Notes: generated from the sequence alone by a model not told the origin. A DNA stretch of 64,000 nt from Marimonas lutisalis (GCF_005434965.1 NZ_SKCI01000001.1:505370-569369); one strand, 5' to 3'. Counted from the first letter of the stretch, positions 27,493 through 38,019 are shown. Made by a program: numbers and translations.

Positions 27493-29667
27493 TCAATCCT
27501 CGCTATGGGTCAGCTGCGGCACGTCCGAGGCGCCGGCGGAGCCGCGTCCGGAAAGCGAGGGATGCTCCATGAAGAAGCGGTGGGCCGAGAAGGCGAGGCT
27601 GTCTTCGGGTAGCCTTGCCCGGGAGAAATGGCCATCGGGGGCCATGACCCAGCTTTGCGCGACATCAGCCATGTTGGCGGCCATGATCTGTTCGGTGATC
27701 TGCGCCTTGACGGTCGGGTTCTGAATCTCGACCAGGGTTTCCACGCGGCGGTTGAGGTTGCGGCCCATCCAGTCAGCCGACGAGATGAACACGCGCGCCT
27801 TCTTGTGCGGCAGGCCCTTGCCGTTGCCGAAGCAGACGATGCGCGAATGTTCCAGGAAGCGGCCGATGATGGATTTGACACGGATGTTTTCCGACAGGCC
27901 CTTGATGCCGGGGCGAAGCCCGCAGATGCCGCGCACCACGAGCGAGATTTTCACGCCCGCCTGAGAGGCGGCATAAAGGGCGTCGATCACCTCGGAATCG
28001 ATGAGCGCGTTCATCTTGGCCCAGATTTCAGCGGGCTTGCCGGCCTTGGCGTGCTCGATCTCGGCGGCGATCATTTCAAGAAGCTTGGGTTTCAGGCTGA
28101 GCGGTGAGATCGAGAGGTTTTCCAGCGCCTCAGGCTGGGCATAGCCCGAGAGGTAGTTGAACACCTTGGTGGCGTCGCGGCCAAGTGCCGGATCGCAGGT
28201 GAAAAGCGACAGGTCGGTATAGATGCGCGCGGTGATCGGGTGATAGTTGCCAGTGCCGTAATGGGTGTAGGTGACCAGCCGGTCGCCTTCGCGGCGCACC
28301 ACGGTGGAAATCTTGGCGTGGGTCTTGAGGTCGAGGAACCCGTAGACAACATGCGCGCCCGAGCGTTCCAGCCGGCGCGACTGGCGGATATTGGCGGCCT
28401 CGTCGAAGCGGGCCTTGAGCTCGACCAGCGCCGTTACGGATTTGCCGTCTTCGGCGGCTTCGCAGAGCGCCTCGACGATCGGGCTGTCGCGGGATGTGCG
28501 GTAGAGCGTCTGCTTTATCGCCACCACGTCAGGATCGGCGGCGGCCTGCTTCAGGAAGCGCACCACCATGTCGAAGGTTTCGTAGGGGTGGTGCAACAGC
28601 ATGTCCTTTTGCCGGATGGCGGCGAACATGTCGCCATCGAAATCCTGCACCCGTTCGGGCACGCGGGGCGTGAAGGAGGGCCAGAGCAGGTCGGGGCGTT
28701 CGTCGAGCACCAGCTGGCCCAGGTCGGCGATGCCGATCAGCCCGTCGATCTCGACGATCTCGTCGTCGGTGACGTGCAGTTCGCGCTTGATGAGTTCGAG
28801 CAGGGCAGGTGGTGCATCGGCGGAGATTTTCATGCGCACCACCTCGCCACGGCGGCGGCGCTTCAGGGCGGTTTCAAACTCGCGCACCAGGTCTTCGGCC
28901 TCTTCCTCGACCTCGAGATCGCTGTCGCGCAAGACGCGGAAGGCGCAATGGCCCCGGAGCGTATAGCCGGGAAAGAGCGAAGAGATATGTTCGAGCAGCA
29001 GGTCTTCGAGCGGCAGGAAGCGGTGGGTGCCATCGGCGGCGGGCAAGCGCACAAAGCGGTCGATCTGCTGCGGGATCGGCAGGAGCGCCTTCAACTCGCG
29101 CTTGTCGGTTTTGCGTTCGAGCTGAAGCGCCAGGGCAAAGCCGGTGTTGGGGATGAAGGGAAAGGGATGTGCCGGGTCGATCGCCAGCGGCGAGAGCACC
29201 GGGAAAACACGCGACAGGAACACGTCGCCGAGATAGGCGCGGTCGTCCTTGCTGAGCGTGTCGCGGGTGCAGAGCGAGATGCCGGCCTGCTGCATTTCGG
29301 TGGTCAGGCGGTCGAAGGTTTCCTGCTGGTGCGCCATCAGGCGGCGGGCATCTGCGTTGATAAGGACCAGCTGTTCGGTGGGCGAGAGGCCGTCGGCGGC
29401 GGGCGTGGTCACGCCTTCGCGGGCCAGTTCGCGCAGGCCGGCGACGCGGACGGTGTAGAATTCATCGAGGTTGGTGGCCGAGATCGAGAGAAAGCGCAAC
29501 CGTTCGAGAAGCGGCACACGGGGGTTTTCGGCCTCTTCCAGCACACGCCAGTTGAAGCCCAGCCAGCTGAGTTCGCGGTTGTAGAAGCGGCCCGGGCCGG
29601 TGATGTCGACGTCGGGCAGATCGACCGGAGCAGCAAAGGGAGCGGCGAGGAAATCAGCGTTGGACAT
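27493..29667 (-). CDS. ppk: polyphosphate kinase 1
   Basis: A 724-residue PPK1 that reversibly polymerises the gamma-phosphate of ATP into polyphosphate. It shows the N-terminal [17 protein letters not shown], the catalytic histidine region [10 protein letters not shown] (near residue 470), the [19 protein letters not shown] block and the ending [16 protein letters not shown]. The length is normal. It follows the CIA30 gene after a gap of 93 bases on the same strand; ppx is elsewhere in the window. Confidence 0.95.
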   Translation of the reverse strand: MSNADFLAAPFAAPVDLPDVDITGPGRFYNRELSWLGFNWRVLEEAENPRVPLLERLRFLSISATNLDEFYTVRVAGLRELAREGVTTPAADGLSPTEQLVLINADARRLMAHQQETFDRLTTEMQQAGISLCTRDTLSKDDRAYLGDVFLSRVFPVLSPLAIDPAHPFPFIPNTGFALALQLERKTDKRELKALLPIPQQIDRFVRLPAADGTHRFLPLEDLLLEHISSLFPGYTLRGHCAFRVLRDSDLEVEEEAEDLVREFETALKRRRRGEVVRMKISADAPPALLELIKRELHVTDDEIVEIDGLIGIADLGQLVLDERPDLLWPSFTPRVPERVQDFDGDMFAAIRQKDMLLHHPYETFDMVVRFLKQAAADPDVVAIKQTLYRTSRDSPIVEALCEAAEDGKSVTALVELKARFDEAANIRQSRRLERSGAHVVYGFLDLKTHAKISTVVRREGDRLVTYTHYGTGNYHPITARIYTDLSLFTCDPALGRDATKVFNYLSGYAQPEALENLSISPLSLKPKLLEMIAAEIEHAKAGKPAEIWAKMNALIDSEVIDALYAASQAGVKISLVVRGICGLRPGIKGLSENIRVKSIIGRFLEHSRIVCFGNGKGLPHKKARVFISSADWMGRNLNRRVETLVEIQNPTVKAQITEQIMAANMADVAQSWVMAPDGHFSRARLPEDSLAFSAHRFFMEHPSLSGRGSAGASDVPQLTHSED

Positions 29668-29760
29668 GGGCGACGATTACGAAGCCTTTGCGACAGATGC
29701 ATAAACGGGCGGATCGGGATAGTGCGCCTTGTGCGGGGGGATGTCCAGATGCTGCCTGTT

Positions 29761-30318
29761 TCAGTAGAAACCGATTTCGCGGACGTCGACCTGTGCCTGG
29801 TGATCGCGCCCGAAGGCGACGATGCCCACCGATTTGATCCCGGTGGTGCGCGGCGTGTTGCGCAGCAGGCGACCCGAGGGTTTGAAAGCCGAGAATGGCA
29901 GGCGGATATCGGTCCACTCGCCGGGCGCGTCGAATCCCGCCTGGTAGTATTGCCAGGGCAGGACGGTGCCGGCGGTGCGCAGGTGTATGAAATAGCGCTG
30001 GTCGTTGCCGCGGACGATCAGGCGCAGGCCGGTGGCATCGGCGGGCGGCGGCGCGGGCAGGTCCATCCGCATCTGGATGAAACCGCCATTGTTGGCGGTG
30101 CTGACGGTGCCGGTGAGACGGGCGAAGGCGTTGCTACCTTCGGCAAGAAAGGAGACCTGGCCGCGCGAGAGGCCGCCCATCACCGTATCGGCGATGAAGC
30201 GCCAGCGGGTTTCGGGGGTGTTTTCGAAGGTTTCGAGCATCGTGGACTGAGCGGTTGCCGTGAGAGGGATGCCCAGGGTCAGCAGGGCGATGGCGGCGAT
30301 TTTCAGGAGCGGGCGCAT
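29761..30318 (-). CDS. exported CIA30-family protein
   Basis: A 185-residue protein with a signal peptide ending about TATAQ (residue 24). The mature part has the jelly-roll pattern of the CIA30 family (complex I intermediate-associated protein 30): ENTPETRWRFIADTVMGGLSRG, then GFIQMRM, WQYYQAGF and WTDIRLPFSAFKPS. In bacteria the function is not known, and the mitochondrial role need not apply. The start at 30318 is chosen for the signal peptide; no strong ribosome binding site is seen. Confidence 0.78.
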   Translation of the reverse strand: MRPLLKIAAIALLTLGIPLTATAQSTMLETFENTPETRWRFIADTVMGGLSRGQVSFLAEGSNAFARLTGTVSTANNGGFIQMRMDLPAPPPADATGLRLIVRGNDQRYFIHLRTAGTVLPWQYYQAGFDAPGEWTDIRLPFSAFKPSGRLLRNTPRTTGIKSVGIVAFGRDHQAQVDVREIGFY

Positions 30319-30394
30319 GCGTGTGGGATGATCCGGCTGGTGTGGCGGTTGGGAAAGATATGGGCGCATGGGCCGGCGCGCGCAAGCGGAGCGC

Positions 30395-31069
30395 CTAGCC
30401 GATCAGCCCGCCCACGACCTCGGCGGCGAGGTTGCGGTTGATCTCGCGCCCTTTTTCCAGCGCGGCATCGTCGAGCGCGGCGACCACGCGGCGGGCCATG
30501 TCGAAACTGCGGTCGATATGGCGGACAAGATAGGGAATGGTGTCGGGCGTGGGCGAAAGCTGCCGATCGGTGAAGAGCTTCATCAGCACGGCTGAGAGAA
30601 GCTGGTCATCGGGGCTTTCGACGATGACGGCCGAGGTGCCTTCAACGCGGCTTTTGAGATCGGGGAGAACGAGGCCCCAGCGCGAAGGCGCGATATGGGC
30701 TGTCATCAGGAGCGAATGGCCCTCGGCCAGCGCCATGTTGTGAAGGTGGAAGAGCGCCACTTCGGCCTGGGGATTGCCGGCGATCACGGGGGCGTCCTCG
30801 ATCACGATGTTGCCGCGGGCGAGGGTGGGAATGTCGAGCGTGGGCAGGCTGCGCGCGGGCACGATCACGGCGCCAGACAATTCGGCCCAGACATGGGCGA
30901 GATGGGTCTTGCCCGCGCCCGACGGGCCGATCAGCGCCAGTTTATGGCTGGGCCAGTTGGCCCAGTTTTCGATCATCGCGACGGCTGTGGCATTGGCGGG
31001 CGAGACGAAGAACTCCTCGCGCCCGAGCGCCGTTCTGGCGGGCAGGTCGAACGTCAGTTGCCGGGCCAT
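30395..31069 (-). CDS. hdaA: DnaA-related regulatory protein HdaA
   Basis: A 224-residue AAA+ protein related to the DnaA ATPase domain but lacking the DnaA DNA-binding domain. Walker A is GPSGAGKT (48-55). The N-terminal QLTFDL (4-9) looks like a sliding-clamp-binding motif, as expected for Hda, which with the loaded clamp stimulates DnaA-ATP hydrolysis and prevents re-initiation of replication. Its start overlaps the stop of the upstream perM-type gene (TAATG). Confidence 0.85.
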   Translation of the reverse strand: MARQLTFDLPARTALGREEFFVSPANATAVAMIENWANWPSHKLALIGPSGAGKTHLAHVWAELSGAVIVPARSLPTLDIPTLARGNIVIEDAPVIAGNPQAEVALFHLHNMALAEGHSLLMTAHIAPSRWGLVLPDLKSRVEGTSAVIVESPDDQLLSAVLMKLFTDRQLSPTPDTIPYLVRHIDRSFDMARRVVAALDDAALEKGREINRNLAAEVVGGLIG

Positions 31070-32154
31070 TATTCGGCGTCCTGCTCCGCGGCGGCCTCGC
31101 GCTCGGACAGTCCACGGTAGAGGCGGCTTTTGCGGTAGCGGTCGGCGAAGAAGCGGGTGAGCACGCCGATGGCAGCCGCGAGCGGCACCGCGACCAGCAT
31201 GCCCACAAAACCGAAGAGCGAGCCGAAGACCGAAAGCGCGAAAATGAGCCAGACCGGATGCAAGCCGACCGATCCGCCGACGAGTTTGGGGGTCAGCAGG
31301 TTGCCTTCGATCACCTGGCCCAGCACGAAGATGCCGGCGACGAGGCCCAGCGAGATCCAGTCGCCCCAGAACTGGAAAAGCCCAAGCCCGATGGCCAGCG
31401 CGCCGCCGAGAATGGCGCCGACATAGGGGATGAAGGTGAGCGCGCCGGCGACGAAGCCCACAACGAGGCCGAATTGCAGGCCCACCAGCATCAGCGCCAC
31501 GGCGTAATAGGTGCCGAGGATCAGGCAGACGGTGCCCATTCCGCGAATGAACGAGGCCAGCACGTTGTCGATCTGGCCGGCCAGATCGCGGATCATCGGG
31601 GCGTGGTCGCGCGGCAGGAGCTCGTCGATCTTGGCGACCATGCGATCCCAGTCATAGAGCAGGTAGACCGCGACCACGGGCACGATGACGAAAAGAAGCG
31701 CGATGTTGATGATCGAATAGGCCGAGCTGAGCACCGCCTCGAGAAGCTGGCCGCCGCGTTCCTGCACCTTTTCGCCCACCGTCAGCAGCGACTTGCGCAG
31801 CGTGCTGTCGGCATCCATCAGCGAGGGAAATTTCTCGGTCAGGAAAGCCTGAAGATCCTGCGCGAGCCGTGGGGCGGTGTTGAACAGTGCGATCGACTGT
31901 TCGACCAGTGTCGGGATGACGAGCAGGGCCATGATGACGAAGATCAGCACGGCGAAAAAGGCGATGATCCCGGTGGCCACGGCGCGGCTGGCGCCCATGG
32001 CTTCTAGGCGGTCGGCCACGGGATCGAGGAAATAGGCGACCGCGCCGCCCAGGACGAAGGGCAGGATCACATCGCCCAGGTACCAAAGCGCCAGCACGAA
32101 GACGAGCGTCGCGATGCCCCAGTATTTCAACTGATCCCGAACCGGAAGTGCCAT
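31069..32154 (-). CDS. AI-2E family transporter (PerM type)
   Basis: A 361-residue inner-membrane protein with about seven to eight hydrophobic helices and the family motifs GAVAYFLDP near the start and FIPYVGAILGG towards the C-terminus. Members include the TqsA autoinducer-2 exporter and sodium/proton antiporters, so the substrate is open. It is coupled to hdaA, an order often seen in Rhodobacteraceae. The start at 32154 (MALPVRDQLKYWG) is preferred over a longer frame to 32202. Confidence 0.85.
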   Translation of the reverse strand: MALPVRDQLKYWGIATLVFVLALWYLGDVILPFVLGGAVAYFLDPVADRLEAMGASRAVATGIIAFFAVLIFVIMALLVIPTLVEQSIALFNTAPRLAQDLQAFLTEKFPSLMDADSTLRKSLLTVGEKVQERGGQLLEAVLSSAYSIINIALLFVIVPVVAVYLLYDWDRMVAKIDELLPRDHAPMIRDLAGQIDNVLASFIRGMGTVCLILGTYYAVALMLVGLQFGLVVGFVAGALTFIPYVGAILGGALAIGLGLFQFWGDWISLGLVAGIFVLGQVIEGNLLTPKLVGGSVGLHPVWLIFALSVFGSLFGFVGMLVAVPLAAAIGVLTRFFADRYRKSRLYRGLSEREAAAEQDAE

Positions 32155-32257
32155 GTCGTTCCTTACCCTTGCCGCCCCTATGTCGCCGCTGGGCGGGTGC
32201 AATTCAAGGGCTTATTGGCTGGCGTGCTCTTCCCGGCGCTTGCCCGCAACGTGAAGA

Positions 32258-32281
32258 CCCCGCCCCCGGGGGAGGGCGGGG
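32258..32281 (-). terminator. GC hairpin downstream of the fasciclin gene
   Basis: CCCCGCCC (32258-32265) pairs with GGGCGGGG (32274-32281). On the minus strand TCTTCA follows, a weak T-rich tail. It lies 117 bases past the fasciclin stop and could alternatively belong to the 5' region of perM. Confidence 0.45.
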
Positions 32282-32398
32282 CCGTCTTTCGCCGCGGGGA
32301 CCGCGCCGATGTCAGGCGGGTCGCATGCCGGGCAAAAGAACCTTGCCGATCATTGCCGTCCTCGCCGCGATGGTGCGATCGTGGCGGCGACGAGCAGG

Positions 32399-32926
32399 TT
32401 ACATGCAGGACGGATCGTTGCCCGGCAGGATCACCTTGTCGATGACGTGGATGACGCCGTTCGAGGCTTCGATATCGGCGATCACCACCTTGGCCATGCT
32501 GCCGGAACCGTCATCGAGCATGACGCCGTCATCACCCTTGGTCACGCAGACCTTGGCGCCATCAAGCGCGGTGTCGGCGCCCATCGTGCCCGCGGCGATA
32601 TCGCCCGACATCACCTTGCTCGGCACCACGTGATACATCAGCACATTGGTCAGATCGCCCTTCATTTCCGGTTTGAGCAGGTTTTCGACGGTGCCCGCGG
32701 GCAGGGCGTCGAAGGCGTCATCGGTGGGGGCGAAGACGGTGAACGGGCCTTCGCCGGCGAGCGTTTCGCCAAGCCCCGCGGCGGTGACGGCGGCGACCAG
32801 CGTTTCAAAGCGGTCGTCGCCCGCGGCGATGTCGACGATGGATTGGGAATGCGACCCGGCATGCGCGGCGCCTGCGGCGGCAGCAAATGCGGTGGCAGCA
32901 AGAGTGGTCTTCAGAAACGTCTTCAT
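32399..32926 (-). CDS. secreted fasciclin-domain protein
   Basis: A 175-residue protein with a signal peptide (cleavage near AHA, about residue 23) and one fasciclin (FAS1) domain: an AGEGPFTVFAPTDDAFDALP block, YHVVPSKVMSGD, and the closing VIHVIDKVILP. FAS1 domains mediate adhesion or bind small hydrophobic ligands outside the cell. AGGAGG precedes the ATG at 32926. It is monocistronic. Confidence 0.9.
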   Translation of the reverse strand: MKTFLKTTLAATAFAAAAGAAHAGSHSQSIVDIAAGDDRFETLVAAVTAAGLGETLAGEGPFTVFAPTDDAFDALPAGTVENLLKPEMKGDLTNVLMYHVVPSKVMSGDIAAGTMGADTALDGAKVCVTKGDDGVMLDDGSGSMAKVVIADIEASNGVIHVIDKVILPGNDPSCM

Positions 32927-33126
32927 TGTGGTCCTCCTATAAGGGCCGTTGATCGAGCCCGTTGCTGTTGATCGTGTGGGCACTACGCGCAGAGGGGGCG
33001 GGGCGGATCACCATCCTCAAGCGTGTGTGAAGCGATGTCAGGTGCGCGTGATCGGGACGCGGTGCTTGTATGCCTGCGCGCAAGCGCCTAAACGGAGATC
33101 GAATGCGAAATGACCAGAGGTTCGTG

Positions 33127-34479
33127 ATGCGCCTGTCCCGCTATTTTCTTCCCGTTCTCAAGGAAAACCCCGCCGAGGCCCAGATCGTCAGCCACCGGCT
33201 GATGTTGCGGGCTGGCATGATCAAGCAGGCCAGTGCCGGCATCTATTCCTGGCTTCCCTTGGGCTTCAAGGTGCTGCGCAAGCTGGAAAACATCGTGCAC
33301 GAGGAACAGGTGCGCGCGGGCCATATCCCGATGCTGATGCCGACGCTGCAATCGGCCGACCTGTGGCGCGAGAGCGGACGCTATGACGATTATGGCGAGG
33401 AGATGCTGCGCATCACCGACCGGCACGGGCGCGACATGCTTTACGGGCCCACGAACGAGGAACTGGTCACCGATATCTTCCGCGCGCACGTGAATTCCTA
33501 CCGTGACCTGCCGCTGACGCTCTATCATATCCAGTGGAAGTTCCGCGACGAGATCCGCCCGCGTTTCGGCGTGATGCGGGGGCGCGAGTTCCTGATGAAG
33601 GACGGCTATAATTTCGACCTGACCAAGGAAGACGCGCTGCATGCCTATAACCGCCACCTGGTTACCTATCTGCGCACCTATGAGCGCATGGGGCTGCAGG
33701 CGATCCCGATGCGGGCCGACAGCGGGCCCATTGGCGGCGACGACACGCATGAATTCCTGGTGCTGGCCGAAACCGGCGAGTCGGAGGTGTTCTATGACAG
33801 TGCCGTCACCGATATCCGCCTGGGCGAGCGCGAGATCGATTACGACAGCGTTGAGCAGTGCCGGGCGGTGATGGAGGAGTTCACCTCGCTTTACGCGCGG
33901 ACGGACGAGACCCATGACGAGGCGGCCTTCAACGAGATCCCCGAGGAGCGCCGCCGCGTTGCGCGCGGTATCGAAGTGGGCCAGATCTTCTATTTCGGGA
34001 CCAAGTATTCCGAACCGATGGGGGCCACTGTGCAGGGCCCGGACGGCAAGCCGGTGCCGGTGCACATGGGCAGCCACGGCATCGGGGTGAGCCGCCTTGT
34101 CGGCGCGATCATCGAGGCGAGCCACGACGACAAGGGCATCATCTGGCCCGAGGGCGTGACGCCGTTCCATGCGGGGGTGGTGAACCTGAAGGTGGGCGAT
34201 CCGGAGGCCGACCTGGCCTGCGACGCGATCTGCACGGCAATGGAGGCGGTGGGCCTTGAGCCGCTTTACGACGACACTGACGAGCGTGCAGGCGCGAAGT
34301 TTGCCACTCAGGACCTGATCGGCCTGCCGTGGCGGATTACCGTGGGGCCGCGGGGCCTGAAGAACGGCGTCGTGGAACTGACCAGCCGCCGCACTGGCGA
34401 GAGCGAGGAGCTGTCGCCCGAGGAAGCGGTGAAGAAGCTGGCGAAGATCTACGAAGGTCATCTGGTGCGCGGGCTCTGA
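33127..34479 (+). CDS. proS: proline--tRNA ligase
   Basis: A 450-residue class II synthetase that charges tRNA with proline. It begins [15 protein letters not shown] and has motif 1 around [12 protein letters not shown], motif 2 ([24 protein letters not shown]) and motif 3 ([16 protein letters not shown]). It lacks the large editing insertion between motifs 2 and 3, the short type typical of alphaproteobacteria, so Ala-tRNA(Pro) editing would need another protein. I chose the ATG at 33127, six bases after AGAGG. Confidence 0.94.
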   Translation: MRLSRYFLPVLKENPAEAQIVSHRLMLRAGMIKQASAGIYSWLPLGFKVLRKLENIVHEEQVRAGHIPMLMPTLQSADLWRESGRYDDYGEEMLRITDRHGRDMLYGPTNEELVTDIFRAHVNSYRDLPLTLYHIQWKFRDEIRPRFGVMRGREFLMKDGYNFDLTKEDALHAYNRHLVTYLRTYERMGLQAIPMRADSGPIGGDDTHEFLVLAETGESEVFYDSAVTDIRLGEREIDYDSVEQCRAVMEEFTSLYARTDETHDEAAFNEIPEERRRVARGIEVGQIFYFGTKYSEPMGATVQGPDGKPVPVHMGSHGIGVSRLVGAIIEASHDDKGIIWPEGVTPFHAGVVNLKVGDPEADLACDAICTAMEAVGLEPLYDDTDERAGAKFATQDLIGLPWRITVGPRGLKNGVVELTSRRTGESEELSPEEAVKKLAKIYEGHLVRGL

Positions 34480-34481
34480 GC

Positions 34482-35441
34482 ATGCTGGCGCGCCTGCTGA
34501 CCCTGCTGCTGTGCCTTGGCGTGGCGGCGGGTGCGGCGGGGGCGCAGGACCGGGCCACGATCGACCGCGTAAACGCGGCTGTTGAGAGCTGGGCGAACGG
34601 GATCGGTGCGCGGGAAACAGCCCACGCCGTAACCTATCGCGGCGCTTTGGTTGCCCGTGAGGGCGAGGACCGCCCGGTCGAGCTGGCCAGCCTGTCGAAG
34701 ATGATCGCCGCCGTCTGCGTGGCGCAGGCGGTGACGGCCGGGCGCCTGACCTATGACGACACGCTGGGCGAACTGCTGGGTGAACGGGTGCGCTTTGGCG
34801 ATCCGCGCGTGGCCGGGGTGACGGTGGGCCAGCTGATCACCCACAGTTCCGGGATATGGCCCGATGGCACGCAGACGGTGATGCACGAGTGGGTGGATGA
34901 CCCGGAGCCGCGTCACTGGCAGGTGGCCGAGGCGGCGCTGGAGCGCGGCTGGCAGGCGGGCACGCCAGGTGCATTTCGCTATAACAACGAGAATTACGCG
35001 ATCCTGGGGGCCGTCTATGATGCTGTGACAGGTGGGCAATACGCGGCAGAGTGTGGAGCAATGTCAGGCGCGACGCCCTCGCCCAGGGCGGGCGCATACC
35101 TGGCTTGGGGCGGCTGGCAGATGCCGATTGCCGAGCAGGCGTTATTCTGGGCCCGCTGGTTCGGCGATGGGGGCGAGATTTCGGAAGCGCCCGAAACCTA
35201 TCCGCATATCGTGGTCGAGGGCGGCGCGGGCTATGGCATGGGTGTGTTCCAGCGCAGAACGGGCGAGGCATGGAATTTCTGGCATGCCGGGGCGCTGTGC
35301 ATGCCCGGGCGACTGAACGCCGGAAGCTGGGCGGTGATCTGGCAGGGCGAGTGGGGCGTCAGCGTGGCGGTCGATACCTGCCCCGCCTGGGAGGATTTCG
35401 GCGCATTGGACCGGGCGCTGATCGCGGCGGTATTCAGGTAG
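34482..35441 (+). CDS. secreted serine hydrolase of the class C beta-lactamase / DD-peptidase fold
   Basis: A 319-residue exported protein; the signal peptide ends around AGAQ (residue 22). The active-site SxxK is Ser70-Leu-Ser-Lys73 and the second motif is Tyr167-Asn-Asn169; HSSGI at 121-125 is another family mark. The final KTG-like motif is replaced by FWHAGAL, a HxG form common in esterase-like members. The substrate (D-alanyl peptide, ester) is unknown, and I would not call it a resistance gene. It begins 3 bases after proS. Confidence 0.82.
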   Translation: MLARLLTLLLCLGVAAGAAGAQDRATIDRVNAAVESWANGIGARETAHAVTYRGALVAREGEDRPVELASLSKMIAAVCVAQAVTAGRLTYDDTLGELLGERVRFGDPRVAGVTVGQLITHSSGIWPDGTQTVMHEWVDDPEPRHWQVAEAALERGWQAGTPGAFRYNNENYAILGAVYDAVTGGQYAAECGAMSGATPSPRAGAYLAWGGWQMPIAEQALFWARWFGDGGEISEAPETYPHIVVEGGAGYGMGVFQRRTGEAWNFWHAGALCMPGRLNAGSWAVIWQGEWGVSVAVDTCPAWEDFGALDRALIAAVFR

Positions 35442-35480
35442 CGCCATTACTGGTATGATCTGCGGAAAACGAGGCAGAGC

Positions 35481-35996
35481 ATGTTCCTGAGAGCGATCAC
35501 TTTGGCCGGCGGACTGGCCGGGGCGGCGGGGCTGTCGCAGTTTCCCGAATTCAGCCAGCAATACGTGCAGCGGCTGGGCGGCGCGGTGGACGAGCTGGCG
35601 CGCTTTGTCGCCGAGTTCGATGCGGATGCCGCCGCGGTGGGCATGGAGCGCAGCGCGGCGCTGGCCGACTTGGCGCAGGGTGGTGCGATGGGCGCAAAGC
35701 GAGCCGAAACCATGGGGCGCACGATCACCCGGTATGAGCGGCTGTCGGGCGACCTGGCGGCGCTGAAGGCGGCGGGGCCGTTCACGCGGGCCTATCGCGC
35801 GGGCCACCTGGGCGATGCCGAGATTGCGGCGGCCGCGTGGAAAGAGTTCAAACCGGCGCTGCCCCTGAATTTCGAGGGGGCCGTGTTCGGCGGCGCCGGG
35901 TTCGTGGCGGGTTTCGCGATCGTGGGCGCGGCGTTGGGATTGCTGGGCCGGCTGTTTAGGCGGCGGAAACCGGCATCGGGCGCGGCATCAGCTTGA
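35481..35996 (+). CDS. DUF2937 family membrane protein
   Basis: A 171-residue protein with a hydrophobic N-terminal segment, a long helical region (about 25-125) that probably lies in the periplasm, and a C-terminal transmembrane helix (about 135-155) followed by RRRK. This matches the DUF2937 family, whose function is unknown. It sits between the serine hydrolase and lolC on the same strand. Confidence 0.72.
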   Translation: MFLRAITLAGGLAGAAGLSQFPEFSQQYVQRLGGAVDELARFVAEFDADAAAVGMERSAALADLAQGGAMGAKRAETMGRTITRYERLSGDLAALKAAGPFTRAYRAGHLGDAEIAAAAWKEFKPALPLNFEGAVFGGAGFVAGFAIVGAALGLLGRLFRRRKPASGAASA

Positions 35997-36047
35997 CCTG
36001 ACCCGCCCCGCGGCGCAGATTGCGCGCAAACAACCCTGAGAGCAGGC

Positions 36048-37340
36048 ATGGCAGGCAGCACACCCCCCTTTGCCCCCTTCGAATTCATGATCGCCTGGCG
36101 ATACTTGCGGGCGCGTCGGGCCGAGGGCGGCGTGAGCGTGATGACCTGGATCAGCCTGATCGGCATCACCCTGGCGGTGATGGCGCTGATCGCGACACTG
36201 GCGGTGCGGTCGGGCTTTCGCGCGGAATTTGTCGACACGATCCTGGGCGCCAATGCGCATGTGACGATCTACAATTCGGCGCAGGTGGACGAGCGCGGAC
36301 GTGTCGACCGCACGATCCGGGATTACGAGGACATGGCCGAGCGGGTGCGCGCCGTGCCGGGCGTGGAACGCGTGGCGCCGCTGGTCAAGGGCCAGGTGAT
36401 GGCCAATGCGGGCGGGCGCAATGCAGGTATCGAAGTGTTCGGGATCAGCGCGGCGGACCTGAAAACAATTCCGCGCATCGTCGAGCCGCAGGCGGCCTTT
36501 GGCGATATCGAGCGCTTTGGCGGCGACAACGCGGTTGCGATCGGATCGGGGGTGGCGCGCGAACTGGGCGTGGCGGCGGGCGACCGCATCAAGATCATCA
36601 GCCCCAACGGGGTGAAGACCGCCTTTGGCACCAGCCCGCGGGTAAAGGCCTATGAGGTGGTCTATGTCTTTACCGCCGGGCGCTATGACATCGACCGGAC
36701 ACGGGTTTACATGCCCTTTGCCGAGGCGCAGGCGTTTTTCAACCGCGAGGGCGTGGCCGACGAGCTGGAAGTGATGGTGGCCGATCCCGAGAGGATCGAG
36801 GAGATGAGCGTGCCGCTGCTGAAGGCGGCGGGCGAGAGGGCGCTTTTGTGGAGCTGGCGCGATGCCAGCGGCAGTTTCCTGCGCGCGCTGGATATCGAGG
36901 ACAACGTGATGTTCGTGATCCTGTCGATCCTGGTGCTGATCGCGGCGATGAACATCACTAGCGGGCTGATCATGCTGGTCAAGAACAAGGGGCGCGATAT
37001 CGGCATCCTGCGCACGATGGGGCTGACCGAAGGATCGGTTCTGCGGGTGTTTTTCATCTGTGGGGCCTTCACCGGCATCATCGGCACGGCGATGGGGGTG
37101 CTGCTGGGCTGCCTTTTCGCGATCTATATCGATCCGATCTTCGCCGTGATAAACGCGCTGTCGGGCGGCAATGTGTGGGATCCGGCGGTGCGGGGGATAT
37201 CGTTCCTGCCCGCCAAGCTGCAACTGGGCGACGTGATGAGCGCGGTGCTCTTGTCGCTGGGCCTGTCGTTCATCGTCACCATCTTCCCGGCGCGCCGGGC
37301 GGCGCGGATGAACCCGGTGGAGGCGTTGCGCTATGAGTGA
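36048..37340 (+). CDS. lolC: lipoprotein-releasing ABC transporter permease LolC/LolE
   Basis: A 430-residue inner-membrane permease with one N-terminal helix (about 30-50), a large periplasmic domain and three C-terminal helices (about 275-425), the LolC/E plan. It starts FEFMIAWRYLRARRAEGGVSV, a family hallmark, and ends PARRAARMNPVEALRYE. With LolD it extracts mature lipoproteins from the inner membrane and gives them to LolA. Only one permease is present, as is usual in alphaproteobacteria where a LolF-type homodimer works in place of LolCE. Confidence 0.92.
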   Translation: MAGSTPPFAPFEFMIAWRYLRARRAEGGVSVMTWISLIGITLAVMALIATLAVRSGFRAEFVDTILGANAHVTIYNSAQVDERGRVDRTIRDYEDMAERVRAVPGVERVAPLVKGQVMANAGGRNAGIEVFGISAADLKTIPRIVEPQAAFGDIERFGGDNAVAIGSGVARELGVAAGDRIKIISPNGVKTAFGTSPRVKAYEVVYVFTAGRYDIDRTRVYMPFAEAQAFFNREGVADELEVMVADPERIEEMSVPLLKAAGERALLWSWRDASGSFLRALDIEDNVMFVILSILVLIAAMNITSGLIMLVKNKGRDIGILRTMGLTEGSVLRVFFICGAFTGIIGTAMGVLLGCLFAIYIDPIFAVINALSGGNVWDPAVRGISFLPAKLQLGDVMSAVLLSLGLSFIVTIFPARRAARMNPVEALRYE

Positions 37341-38016
37341 GGCGGCGCTGGAGCTGAAAGGGGTCGAAAAGACTTACAACAAGGGCAAACCCAACGCGGT
37401 CGAGGTGCTGTCGGGCGCCGATCTGCGGGTGGCCGAGGGCGAGCTGGTGGCGCTGGTGGCGCCATCGGGGGCGGGCAAATCGACGCTGTTGCACATTGCC
37501 GGGCTGCTGGATGTAGCGGATGCGGGATCGGTGCGGATCGGCGGGCATGAGATGGTGGGGCTGAGTGATCGCCGGCGCACCGCGGTGCGGCGTCAGGAGG
37601 TGGGTTTCATCTACCAGTTCCACCACCTGCTGCCGGAGTTCACCGCGCTGGAAAACATCGTGCTGCCGCAACTGGCCAATGGCGTTGGCCGGGCCGAGGC
37701 CGAGACCCGTGCCGCCGACTTGCTGGCGCGGGTGGGGATCGGCAACCGGGCCGATCATCGCCCGGCGGCGATGTCGGGCGGGGAGCAGCAGCGCGTGGCC
37801 TTTTGCCGGGCCTTGGCGAATGAGCCGCGGCTCTTGCTGGCCGACGAGCCCACGGGCAACCTTGATCCCGCAACCTCGGACACGGTGTTCGAGACTCTGA
37901 TCGAGCTGGCGCGCGGCACCGGCCTGTCGGCCCTGATCGCGACGCATAACATGGAGCTCGCGGCGCGGATGGACCGGGTGCTGCGGATGGAAAACGGGGT
38001 GCTGGTGGCGGACTGA
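37333..38016 (+). CDS. lolD: lipoprotein-releasing ABC transporter ATPase LolD
   Basis: A 227-residue ATPase that powers the LolC permease. Walker A is APSGAGKST (43-51); the Q-loop (YQFHHLLPEFTALENI), the signature MSGGEQQRV and Walker B LLLADEPTGNLD are all present, and the FHHLLPEF stretch after the Q-loop is typical for LolD. It overlaps lolC by eight bases. A long hairpin follows. Confidence 0.93.
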   Translation: MSEAALELKGVEKTYNKGKPNAVEVLSGADLRVAEGELVALVAPSGAGKSTLLHIAGLLDVADAGSVRIGGHEMVGLSDRRRTAVRRQEVGFIYQFHHLLPEFTALENIVLPQLANGVGRAEAETRAADLLARVGIGNRADHRPAAMSGGEQQRVAFCRALANEPRLLLADEPTGNLDPATSDTVFETLIELARGTGLSALIATHNMELAARMDRVLRMENGVLVAD

Positions 38017-38019
38017 GGC

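Noticed and set aside
34482-35441. Calling the serine hydrolase a beta-lactamase resistance gene
   Set aside because: SxxK and YxN are shared by many esterases and DD-peptidases, the KTG motif is replaced by HAG, and the genomic context is housekeeping.
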